A program made the translations under genes and the position numbers. Below, piece after piece: positions 35,955 through 43,690 of a DNA stretch of 64,000 nucleotides. Under the pieces are notes generated by a model. That model saw only the letters and a program-made list of their open reading frames with translations. It was not told the DNA's origin and made no database searches. Source of the DNA: Aestuariibius violaceus (GTDB lineage Bacteria > Pseudomonadota > Alphaproteobacteria > Rhodobacterales > Rhodobacteraceae); contig NZ_JBFONT020000011.1 in the NCBI RefSeq assembly GCF_040779325.2, positions 1 to 64,000 on the forward strand, read 5' to 3'. The first letter of the stretch is position 1. Each line of letters starts with the position of its first letter.

Positions 35955-36668
35955 GTGACCGAAGCCGAACCGCACATCCTCATCGTCGACGATGCCCGTG
36001 ATATCCGAGAGCCACTCGGCCTCTACCTGCGCCGACACGGCTACCGCACGACGCTCGCCGCAGACGCTAGCGGAGCTCGGCGCGCGGTCGAGAAACGGGC
36101 GGTCGATCTGGCGGTGGTCGACGTGATGATGCCGGGTGAGGACGGGCTGTCGCTGACGCGCTGGCTGGTCGATCGGGGAGGACCGCCGGTCGTCCTGCTG
36201 ACGGCGATGACCGAGGACGCTGACCGCGTTCTGGGCCTTGAACTCGGTGCCGACGACTATGTCGTGAAGCCGTTCTCGCCGCGTGAGTTACTCGCGCGCA
36301 TCCGGGCTGTCCTGCGCCGGGCACAGCCACCCGGGGCCGAGGTCACGCTGGAGAAACGAGACTTCGGGGGCTGGTCGTTCGATTCTGCAGCCCGCACGCT
36401 TGCACACCAGAATGGGCGCACCGCCGCGCTGACCTCTGGCGAGGCCCGCCTGCTCGCCGTTTTCCTCGACAATCCCCGCACTGTCCTCTCACGCGAACGT
36501 TTGCTCGACCTCACACAGGGACGCGAGGCGAAAGCATATGATCGGGCCATCGACAACGCGGTCGTACGTCTGCGCCGAAAGCTGGAGGACGACCCCGCGC
36601 ACCCGCGACTGCTGGTGACCGAATGGGGCGGCGGTTATGCCCTGGCGGCCGATGTCACTGTACCCTAG
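35955..36668 (+). CDS. OmpR-family response regulator (orphan in this window)
   Basis: A 237-residue response regulator. The receiver has acidic DD near residue 14, the phospho-acceptor Asp in VVDVMMPGEDG (about D56) and the Lys in YVVKPFSPREL. The winged-helix domain has TSGEARLLAVFLDNPRTVLS and a recognition-helix region IDNAVVRLRRKLEDDP. The start is GTG with GAGG upstream. No histidine kinase follows: an ISKra4-type element begins within about 40 bases of the stop. It is divergent from the RND/YHYH/cytochrome cluster, its likely target. Confidence 0.92.
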   Translation: MTEAEPHILIVDDARDIREPLGLYLRRHGYRTTLAADASGARRAVEKRAVDLAVVDVMMPGEDGLSLTRWLVDRGGPPVVLLTAMTEDADRVLGLELGADDYVVKPFSPRELLARIRAVLRRAQPPGAEVTLEKRDFGGWSFDSAARTLAHQNGRTAALTSGEARLLAVFLDNPRTVLSRERLLDLTQGREAKAYDRAIDNAVVRLRRKLEDDPAHPRLLVTEWGGGYALAADVTVP

Positions 36669-36689
36669 TTAATCAGAATCTACGGAGAG

Positions 36690-38165
36690 ACCGTTCAATT
36701 CTATGGGGTCACGCCGCCTCAGCGATCTTGAACAGCGGGAGCTTTGGGCTGATGAAAGCTGCCAGGTTCCCTTGGACGGGATGTTTCGGCAGATCGTATC
36801 GCGTGCTTTCGGACAGGTCTCCATTGAGCACCGCCGCGCGCGTTTTCAGCAGGTAGTGCGCTCCTGCGCGAGATCATCGCATCTGCTGCTTCTTGATGAA
36901 GCGCTTTGCGACGAGCCTGTTGACAGTTGCCTCCGCTGGGGACGTCGCGATCCGCGCGCCCGAGCGATACCGTGTGCCATAGTTGACGACCGAGCCCGTG
37001 TTCCTGCGGATGTAGGTCTGAAGCGTTTCAAGGCTTTTGTCCGTGCGTCTCTCCCAGATCGATACCATCTCTTGTTCACGCAAGTCCCGGCGCAACTCTT
37101 TCATGAGTGAGAGCGCTCGCCCCGCTTGCCCATTCCAAAGCCGCCACTTGATCCTTTCTATGCTTTCGCCAAGTGAGGCCAAAGCCTCCGGCGCTGTGGC
37201 CGCAAGCTGGGCGAGAGGCTGGATCTTCATTGCGATATAAAACCAGTCCAGGATGTGCATCACAGGCTGTGGGAGCATACCGGATAGTCGTTTCAAACAC
37301 TCCTCGCCATCGGAAATCACCGTGATGGTGCCGCGATCCGCGTAGCCTTGTCTTTTCAGGGCCGGGGTTGCGACGGCCTTCAGCTCTTTCGGTCGGGTCC
37401 CCTCGAACGCGAAGACCGGACCGGGAGAGCTGCTCCGCGCGCCACTGCCACAATGTCCAACAACGGCCTCGAAGGTGGGACCGAACTCATGTCTGACCAA
37501 GGGGATGTGGGCCGTGTCGACGTTGAAGACGAACTCGCTGGCCGGATCGTCTGACATGTCCAACTCGAGCTGCTTCCTGTTTTGGTAGTCCAATGTCTCA
37601 TGCCAATGTTGATGCCTTTCGGTGGTTTCAATGCGCTTTCCGACCGCCAACGTGCGATGGCGCAGTGTGGTGAAACGGGACGCTTTCTGGCCTGGCAAGA
37701 AGGTCGCCAACACCTCTGAAGCCTCTCTGTACGAGAACCGCGCGCCCATCTTGGCGGACAGTTCGAGCAGCTCAAGTGTCGCACGATCCGGGCAGATATC
37801 CGCCACTGGTGAAAAGCCGAAACATGTCCCGGGGTGGCAGGTCTGGCAGACAACCAGACGCGGAACGCTCAGCGATACCGGGCCAAACACGGTGAGCAGA
37901 GTGCGCTTGTTGTAGTCCTTGATCGGGAGCCGACCTTCATAAGTTGGGCAGGCGCGGCAGTACCGGACCCAGAGGTCCAGCTCACGCTCGACAACGATCT
38001 GCTAGATCTGCGCCATGATGATCGACTTTCCGTCGTCGATCCTGCAGCCCACGCAGCCCCTTGTCAGACCATCGAGGTCCTTCGTGACCATAAATTCCTT
38101 GCGATAGTCGTCGCCGGCCGGGCCGACCGCTTCCAGTGTGATGCGCCAGTCCATGTGTGCCTCCG
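36690..38165 (-). mobile_element. ISKra4-type insertion sequence (decayed)
   Basis: The element is recognised from its transposase (36709-38154). It separates the response regulator from a scpB-like gene that has lost its 5' end at the right boundary, so insertion or a linked deletion probably cut that gene. The terminal repeats could not be fixed by eye; TCAGAA occurs near both ends but is too short to prove the limits. Confidence 0.55.
36709..38154 (-). pseudogene. ISKra4 family transposase with two in-frame stop codons
   Basis: A single frame of 481 codons reads as a full ISKra4-type transposase but is broken twice. From ATG 38154 it begins MDWRITLEAVGPAGDDYRKE and has the Cys pairs GCVGC and CRACP. 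A TAG at codon 51 (38004-38002) interrupts it, then it continues through LLTVFGPVSLSVPR, CQTCHPGTC, the domain with DMSDDPASEF and ISDGEECLKRL, and HILDWFYIAMKIQ. A TGA at codon 427 (36876-36874) follows KKQQMR, where relatives have Trp; the frame then continues SRAGAHYLLKTRAAVLNGDL to a stop at 36709. Both changes are single-base (CAG to TAG, TGG to TGA). The element is likely inactive unless stops are read through. Confidence 0.85.
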
Positions 38166-38174
38166 TTCTGAAAC

Positions 38175-38624
38175 CTGGCGCGCGTGGTGGGGCAGGGGGT
38201 CTCGGTCGATCTGCTCATCGAGGATTTGGGCGCCGATCTGGAGGGGCGATCTTTCGAAGTGGCGAAGGTTGGCGGTGGTTGGATGCTGCGCACCCGGTCC
38301 GCCTTCGCACCGGCGATCCGCGCAGCGGCGGATCTCGGCGAACACGCCCTCGATCTGCGCGAGTGTGATGTCGCGGTCCTCGCCGCGATCACTTATCACC
38401 AGCCAATCACGCGGGACGGGCTAAAGGACATCTTTGGGAAGGAGATCAGCCGCGACCTGATCGGGCGGTTGCACGCGCGTGGGCTGATCGGGACCGGACC
38501 AAGGTCGCCACGGGGTGGGGCACCCTACATCTATATGACGACCGAGCAGTTCCTGGTGGCGTTTGATCTGCAGTCGCTGCAGGACTTGCCAGATCGTGAA
38601 CAGTTGGAGGAGGCTGGGTTATGA
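38175..38624 (+). pseudogene. scpB: scpB-like gene, 5'-truncated
   Basis: About 150 codons match ScpB, a SMC-ScpAB condensin subunit made of two winged-helix domains. Readable homology starts LARVVGQGVSVDLLIEDLGADLEG (the end of the first domain) and continues GGWMLRTRSAFAPAIRAAA, AVLAAITYHQPITRDGLKDIFG and SPRGGAPYIYMTTEQFLVAF. An in-frame TGA at 38169-38171 lies directly upstream, so the N-terminal region is missing. A GTG at 38184 could start a 146-residue fragment. The break lies at the edge of the ISKra4 element. Plasmid-borne ScpB variants occur in this lineage; the housekeeping copy should be elsewhere. Confidence 0.72.
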
Positions 38625-38654
38625 AGGGCTGAATTCTTGCGCCCTATGGGTCAA

Positions 38655-38730
38655 TCTACGAACTTAATAGTGGGCAATTCGTGATTTCTCTGTTGGACAT
38701 TTCGTGAGACCTTAAGTAGGCATCCCGTGA
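38655..38730 (+). repeat. Phased 23-bp direct repeats upstream of the AAA/DUF4143 gene
   Basis: TTCGTGA occurs at 38678-38684 and 38701-38707, and CCCGTGA at 38724-38730, exactly 23 bases apart each time. The intervening units also end alike (TTGGACAT, TAGGCAT) and a diverged unit may begin at 38655. The last repeat abuts the ATG at 38732. This looks like an operator array or iteron-like set; exact role unknown. Confidence 0.6.
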
Positions 38731-38731
38731 C

Positions 38732-40018
38732 ATGACACAAAACGGTGATTATCTGCCACGGCATCTGACGTCGGAGCTCCGCGATGCCCTGCGCGCAGCT
38801 CGGGTGGTCAACTTGATTGGGCCGAGACAGGTCGGTAAGACGACCCTCGTGCGCGATCTCTTTGATCAAGGGCGTTTCATCACTCTGGACGATGAGAACA
38901 TTCTGGCCGCCATCGAAGCAGATCCACGCGGGCAGCTTTCCAGCCTTGCGGATGATCAAGAAAGCGGACCGATCGTTATCGATGAGGCGCAAAGGTCGCG
39001 TAAACTCGCCCTCGCGATGAAGGCGATTGTCGACCAGGACCGGCGCAAGGGACAGTTTGTCCTGACGGGATCGTCGAACGTCTTCACCACGGCCGAAGTG
39101 GCGGATTCATTGGCGGGCAGGATGCGAACACTCAAGCTCTGGCCCTTGACGATGTCCGAAGTCAGTCGGGTACAGCCAAGCCGGCTGATCGATTGGGCCA
39201 TGCAGGATAACCCGTCGCTTGCGCAACTCTCGCCTGCCCGAGCACTCAGCCGCAAGGACTACATCGAACTTCTCCTTGCCGGTGGGTTCCCCGAGATTCG
39301 CGAACTCCCACTGAGGGCGCGGCAGCGGCAGTATCGCGACTACATCGATGCCGTCGTGGATCGCGACGTGGCAGATGTCATGCCGATCCGTAAGCCGGAC
39401 GCGCTGCGGTTTTTGATTGATCAGATGGCGGCGCGGACAGCTCAGGAGATCAACACCTCTGAATTGGCGAAGCTTGCTAAGCTCAAGCGCGAAACGGTCG
39501 ATCAATATCTCGATATTCTACTGCGGCTATCGATGGTCAGTAAAATAAGCGCCTGGACGCCGGGCGAGGGCAAGCGAGACATCAAGCAGCCGAAGTTCCA
39601 TTTCGTCGATACTGGAATTGCTGCGGCCCTTCGAAGGCTGAATGATCGCTCTTTCGAGATCGGCAACAGCCCGCAAGCTCTGGGCGGGCTGCTTGAGAGC
39701 TTTGTCGTCGGCGAGTTGCAAAGGACCCTCCCGCTTCAGGAGGGCGATTACCGATTGTATCATTGGCGAAGTGCGGACCGGCGAGAGATCGACGTTGTGA
39801 TTGACGGCGGGCATCGGCTCGTTAGTGTCGAGGTCAAGTCAGCCGCCACTGTGGCGGCGGATGACTTCCGGCATCTGAGATGGTTTGCGACCGAAGGACC
39901 GGGGAGGGGGCGCTCGATGGTAGGTCTCGTGTTCTACCTCGGTGAGCAGGTTCTGACATTTGGCGATGGCAACTTTGCGCTGCCGGTGAGTTCTTTGACA
40001 AGCGAAGTCGAGCTTTAG
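38732..40018 (+). CDS. AAA ATPase with DUF4143 domain
   Basis: A 428-residue ATPase of the AAA_14/DUF4143 type. The Walker A motif GPRQVGKTTL is at residues 30-39 and the Walker B core VIDEAQ at about 82-87, followed by GQFVLTGSS (sensor region) and LAGRMRTLKLWPLT. The second half has the DUF4143 pattern: LKRETVDQYLDILLRLSMVSKI (winged helix), FHFVDTGIAAALR and a PD-(D/E)xK-like C-terminus with REIDVVIDGG and VSVEVKSA. The family is widespread in accessory DNA and often single-gene; its function is not established. The start has no good ribosome-binding site and sits at the end of a 23-bp repeat array. Confidence 0.9.
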   Translation: MTQNGDYLPRHLTSELRDALRAARVVNLIGPRQVGKTTLVRDLFDQGRFITLDDENILAAIEADPRGQLSSLADDQESGPIVIDEAQRSRKLALAMKAIVDQDRRKGQFVLTGSSNVFTTAEVADSLAGRMRTLKLWPLTMSEVSRVQPSRLIDWAMQDNPSLAQLSPARALSRKDYIELLLAGGFPEIRELPLRARQRQYRDYIDAVVDRDVADVMPIRKPDALRFLIDQMAARTAQEINTSELAKLAKLKRETVDQYLDILLRLSMVSKISAWTPGEGKRDIKQPKFHFVDTGIAAALRRLNDRSFEIGNSPQALGGLLESFVVGELQRTLPLQEGDYRLYHWRSADRREIDVVIDGGHRLVSVEVKSAATVAADDFRHLRWFATEGPGRGRSMVGLVFYLGEQVLTFGDGNFALPVSSLTSEVEL

Positions 40019-40180
40019 GAACCAGGTTAGGCCTGATCCAGTGACCGGACCCTTTGCTGACTAGAGCGGCGATAGACCGTATGGCGACTGTCGCGATCCT
40101 GAGTGCGTCTTGACCCCTGAAACTGATCCGAACTGAAAGCGAATTTTCGGGCACATTTCCGGAAGGAGAGGAGTGCCCAG

Positions 40181-40225
40181 ATCCCGAAAAAACGATTCAC
40201 GGATGAGCAGATCGCCTTTGCGCCG
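40181..40225 (+). pseudogene. IS3-family OrfA N-terminal fragment
   Basis: The frame reads IPKKRFTDEQIAFA, which matches the start of IS3-family OrfA proteins; the expected ATG appears as ATC. GGAAGGAGAGG lies upstream at 40161-40171, fitting an old ribosome-binding site. The homology ends abruptly at about 40224, where an opposing IS110 fragment begins, so the element was cut there. Confidence 0.6.
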
Positions 40226-40391
40226 AACCGCAGGCTTCCATGCCGACCACACATCTCGGCAGCGTCTCGAAGAATGCCATAAGCTTTGCGCGCTTGATCT
40301 TCTTGTTAATGATCCTGCGCTCGGTTGCCGAAACGCAGTGCACCTGAAAAACATCCTTGGCCAGATCAAGGCCGACGGTCTTTACTGTCAT
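40222..40391 (-). pseudogene. IS110 family transposase, N-terminal fragment
   Basis: About 57 codons from ATG 40391 read as the start of an IS110 transposase: KTVGLDLAKDVFQVHCV, then LMAFFETLPRCVVGMEACGSA, aligning with the intact copy at 460-1479. The homology stops after GSA near 40222, where IS3 debris begins. The protein is a relic and not functional. Confidence 0.82.
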
Positions 40392-40470
40392 TGGGTGGCT
40401 CCTTTCCTAGCAGTCTTTGACAACTGCACTTTGGCACATTCGATGCCGGTGGAGCAGGAGCCATCCACCT
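40222..40470 (-). mobile_element. IS110 remnant with preserved 5' end
   Basis: Besides the transposase fragment, the flanking end carries GGTGGCTCC at 40394-40402 and GGAGCCATCC at 40457-40466. The same inverted pair at nearly the same spacing is found beside the intact IS110 copy (1482-1490 and 1546-1553). Confidence 0.65.
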
Positions 40471-40959
40471 CATCCGGTTCGGGCCGTCCTCATCGGAAAC
40501 AGCTAGCCGGGCGATCAGATGCTGCGTTCGCTGTCTAGCCCCCGATCGCTGGGCCACTTCTTCGTAGGGTCTCTGGCACAGGGGTCGCGTGTTGAGCGCC
40601 TGGTGCGGGCGGATGTCGATCTATATTTGGCCCTTTGCGTTTGTGCGAGCTGATCGAAAAGGCAGGGACGGGAGTGCTGTTTTGGGCTGCCCAGCAAGAA
40701 ACTAACCCGTCGTTAACGACATGTTAGATATATGCAGCCTATGTATATCTCTAGCCGCGAATCTCTGCTTCCTCCTTCCTTACCGCGGCGTTGCACCGTC
40801 CTGTCCCTTAGGCGGTTTGGTCCGTTCCCAGGTGATCTTCTCTACTCGAATAACTCACCTGGGAACGCCAATTCCAACATGGTCGCTCCATCTCTGTGTA
40901 CTCTGTGGGTTCAGTCGCTCCAAAGTCTTGTTTTGGATCCACTGCGATAGGAAGAGGCG
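40471..40959. other. Intergenic region beyond the IS scar
   Basis: No gene is supportable; open frames here translate into Cys/Leu/Pro-rich text without family features. The region is less G+C rich than its surroundings and contains the long inverted repeat listed separately at 40823-40867. Confidence 0.45.
40823..40867. repeat. 13-bp perfect inverted repeat with 19-base spacer
   Basis: CGTTCCCAGGTGA at 40823-40835 is perfectly complementary to TCACCTGGGAACG at 40855-40867. No T-run follows on either strand, so it is not a classical terminator. It could be an operator, an element end or a hairpin in an RNA; it lies about 90 bases beyond the stop of the H-NS gene. Confidence 0.65.
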
Positions 40960-41289
40960 CTACTGGATCAGATAGTCATCGAGGGTTTTGCCATCGGCGA
41001 GCGCATCCTTGATCCATTTCGGCTGCCGTCCGCGGCCAGACCAGGTCATTTCGGGGTTTTCCGGATGACGATATTTCGGCGCTGCAGGTGTCTTGGGCTT
41101 GGCCGTCTTCTTTGAGGACCCGCCCATCAATTCGTCCAGCGAATAGCCATGCTCTTTTGCGGCGGCCTGAATGGCGGCGAGCGCGTCATCCCGCTGGCGT
41201 TTTTCAAAACTGGTAATCGCCTGCGCGACCTCTTTCTGAAGGTTTTTCAACTCATCGAGCGAGAGTTTATCGAGTCTGATCTTTGCCAC
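40960..41289 (-). CDS. H-NS family nucleoid-associated protein (HvrA-like)
   Basis: A 109-residue H-NS-type protein. The N-terminal coiled-coil oligomerisation region reads LDKLSLDELKNLQKEVAQAITSFEKRQRDDALAAIQAAAKEHGYSLDEL in sequence; a Lys/Ala/Pro linker follows, then the DNA-binding core KYRHPENPEMTWSGRGRQPKWI with the RGR minor-groove loop. This small form resembles the HvrA/Spb group of rhodobacters. I chose the GTG at 41289, which has AGGAGCAGGA upstream. It may silence AT-rich foreign DNA. It is paralogous to the gene at 56460. Confidence 0.9.
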   Translation of the reverse strand: MAKIRLDKLSLDELKNLQKEVAQAITSFEKRQRDDALAAIQAAAKEHGYSLDELMGGSSKKTAKPKTPAAPKYRHPENPEMTWSGRGRQPKWIKDALADGKTLDDYLIQ

Positions 41290-41671
41290 TGATCCTGCTC
41301 CTGTTCTGGCGCCAAAGGCCCGTTTTATGGTCTCTTGATAGGCGAGGCCAATCCATAAAACCATACTAGTTCAGAAATTAAGGCGCTACGACTGCTGGGT
41401 GGCTATTTGTGCGGCTCCCGCTTGGCGTTTAACGGCTTCGCATAAGCGGACTTATCCGATCATTCTCTTAAGTGCCGATGATCTCTAATCCAAGCCCCCG
41501 TACATTCTCTGCGTGTCCTTCCGCCTTAAAACCGTGCCATTACGATGGTCGAGAAACGGGGTGAGTTCCACAGCACCAAAGACCCTACGAGGAAATGGCC
41601 CAGCCGCACGGGTTTAGACAGGAACAGTGCCAGCTCACCGTGGGGGACTGTTCAGGCCGGATTTCGGGCGG
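41290..41671. other. Intergenic gap upstream of H-NS and downstream of pbpC
   Basis: No gene is visible. The half nearest the H-NS gene should contain its promoter (it reads leftward); I could not single out boxes. No terminator for pbpC was recognised. Confidence 0.4.
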
Positions 41672-43690
41672 TCAGCGAAGCTCGATTGAGGTCTTGGCGG
41701 TCCGCCCCTGGGCGTCGATGACAGTGAGTGACGAGAAGCCGCTGCCGAGGCCGCCGATGTCGAGCTGGAGCCGGTGGGTGCGCCCGACCGGGCGACCGTT
41801 GGCGAGCCAGACGTAAGGCGCCCGGCCGTCGCGAACCTTGACTGCCAAACGGGCGCCTTCGAGGACGGCGCCGTCCGGCGGGAAGAGGATTACCGGACCA
41901 GGTGCGGCCTCGTGCGCGGGCGGGCCGAAGCGGCGAAGATGTTCGGGCAGGCGGGCGGTCGGAAGCAAAAGCGCCTCGTGCGGGGGTGGGGTGATAGGGT
42001 CTGCCTTTGGCTTGAGGCGCGCGAAGGCGTCGAAGAGGACCGGGGCTGCGAGGTCCCCGCCAAAGGCACCAGGAACGGGAGTGCCGTCGGCGCGCCCCAT
42101 CCAGACGCCGATCACGTGGCGGCCGTCGAACCCGATCGCCCAGGCGTCGCGGTGCCCATAGGAGGTGCCGGTCTTGAAAGCGATGCCAGTGCCCATCACG
42201 CCTGCTGGGCGCGGCGTCTGGACCAAGATGTCGGCGAGGTGCCACGCGGCGGCGCGATTCATCACCGGGGCGGGTGCGAAGCCGGGCGTGGCTCCTGTGT
42301 GCCAGCGCAGGTCGATGGCGCGGCCTTCGTTGGCGATGGCGCCGTAGAGGCGGACGAGGTCGTCGAGGGTCACGCCGACCCCGCCGAGCGCGACGGCGAG
42401 GCCGGGTCTGCCGCCCGGCACCTGCGGGTCGGCTCCAGCGCGGCGGAGGCCCGCGATCAGGTGATGGGGGCCGAGCTTTTGCGTCACAGCGACGGCGGGG
42501 ATGTTGAGCGACTGCTGGAGGGCGCGGCGGATGCGCAGGTCTCCGCGGAAAGCGCCGTCGAAGTTCTGCGGGCGGTAGCCGCCGAAATCGGTCGGTCGGT
42601 CGGCGATCAGGGTTTCGGGATGGATCAGGCCCCGGTCGAAGCCGAGGCCGTAGACCAGCGGCTTGAGCGTCGATCCCGGCGAGCGGACGGCCCGGGTGAG
42701 GTCGAGGAACCCGGCGCGGCCATCGGCGCGGTAGGCGGCGGAGCCGATGCTGGCGAGGATCTCACCGCTGTGGTGGTCGGCGGCGAGGATCGCGACCTGC
42801 ACGCGGTCGGAGCGGTGGGCGACGGTCTGGGACGCGAGGCGTTCGAGGGCGGTCTGGAGTTGGCCGTCGATGGTCAGCACGTGACGCTGGCCGGAAGGGT
42901 CGGCGGCCACGGCGCGGTCGGCGAGGTGCGGCGCGCGGGCGGGAAAGGCGTGACGCACCGGGCGGACGGGATCGTGGGTAGCCGCTGTAAGGGCCGCGTC
43001 GTCGATCAGTCCGGCGGCACGGGCGCGGGCGAGGACAGTGTTGCGCGCGGCCGTGGCGGCCCGGGGCGCACGGTCGGGGCGGCGGGTTTCAGGGGACTGG
43101 GGCAACGCGACCAGAAGCGCCGCCTGTGCCGGGGTGAGGCGCCGCGGCGGGCGGTCGAAATAGGCGTAAGAGGCAGCGCGGACGCCTTCGATATTGCCGC
43201 CAAAGGGGGCGTGGTTAAGGTATAGGACGAGGATCTCATCCTTGGTCAGCTGCCGTTCCAGGGCAAGGGCGACGCGGATCTGGCGGAGCTTACCGCCCCA
43301 GTGCCCGGTCGAACCGTCCTCAAGCAGACGGGCGACCTGCATGGTCAACGTCGACCCGCCCGAAACCACACGGCCGTGGCGGAGTGCCTGGGCGCCCGCG
43401 CGGAGTATGGCGATCGGGTCGATGCCGGGATGGTGGTAGAAGCGCTTGTCCTCGTAGCGGATCAGCATGTCCAGATAGGCGGGGTCGACCTGATCCAGCG
43501 TGACGGGCAGGCGCCAGCGGCCATCCTCCATCGTGTAGGCGCGCAGGAGGGTGCCGGTGCGGTCAGTCACTTCGGCGCTGGCAGCGGGGTCGAGCGGCGG
43601 CCGGTCCGTCGCGGCGATCCAGCTGTCGAGCTCGGCCAGGGCAGTGGCGACACCCCAGAGGCCGAGCGCGAGGGTGACGAGCCAGCGCAT
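41672..43690 (-). CDS. pbpC: Penicillin-binding protein 1C
   Basis: A 672-residue bifunctional class A PBP. The N-terminus is a membrane anchor (RWLVTLALGLWGVATALA); the GT51 transglycosylase domain has RYEDKRFYHHPGIDP and GGSTLTMQVARLLE; the transpeptidase has SPGSTLK with the catalytic Ser at about 340, SLN in LQQSLNIPA and KTGTSYG. A C-terminal biPBP_C domain follows (PPDGAVLEGARLAVKVRDG). Its ATG overlaps the stop of the alpha-2-macroglobulin gene (TGATG). PbpC with an alpha-2-macroglobulin is a classic pair in which the bacterial macroglobulin is thought to trap proteases after envelope breach while PBP1C repairs the wall. Confidence 0.95.
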   Translation of the reverse strand: MRWLVTLALGLWGVATALAELDSWIAATDRPPLDPAASAEVTDRTGTLLRAYTMEDGRWRLPVTLDQVDPAYLDMLIRYEDKRFYHHPGIDPIAILRAGAQALRHGRVVSGGSTLTMQVARLLEDGSTGHWGGKLRQIRVALALERQLTKDEILVLYLNHAPFGGNIEGVRAASYAYFDRPPRRLTPAQAALLVALPQSPETRRPDRAPRAATAARNTVLARARAAGLIDDAALTAATHDPVRPVRHAFPARAPHLADRAVAADPSGQRHVLTIDGQLQTALERLASQTVAHRSDRVQVAILAADHHSGEILASIGSAAYRADGRAGFLDLTRAVRSPGSTLKPLVYGLGFDRGLIHPETLIADRPTDFGGYRPQNFDGAFRGDLRIRRALQQSLNIPAVAVTQKLGPHHLIAGLRRAGADPQVPGGRPGLAVALGGVGVTLDDLVRLYGAIANEGRAIDLRWHTGATPGFAPAPVMNRAAAWHLADILVQTPRPAGVMGTGIAFKTGTSYGHRDAWAIGFDGRHVIGVWMGRADGTPVPGAFGGDLAAPVLFDAFARLKPKADPITPPPHEALLLPTARLPEHLRRFGPPAHEAAPGPVILFPPDGAVLEGARLAVKVRDGRAPYVWLANGRPVGRTHRLQLDIGGLGSGFSSLTVIDAQGRTAKTSIELR

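Noticed and set aside
36874..38004. Stop codons in the ISKra4-type transposase as selenocysteine or pyrrolysine sites
   Set aside because: No supporting insertion element or tRNA is visible, and Gln/Trp at these positions in relatives explains them as simple mutations.
40721..40975. Small Cys/Leu-rich frame in the scar zone
   Set aside because: No ribosome-binding site, no homology pattern and it spans a long inverted repeat.
41774..43225. Long plus-strand open frame across the pbpC gene
   Set aside because: It is an antisense shadow of high-G+C coding DNA; the translation has no recognisable motif and pbpC is clear on the other strand.
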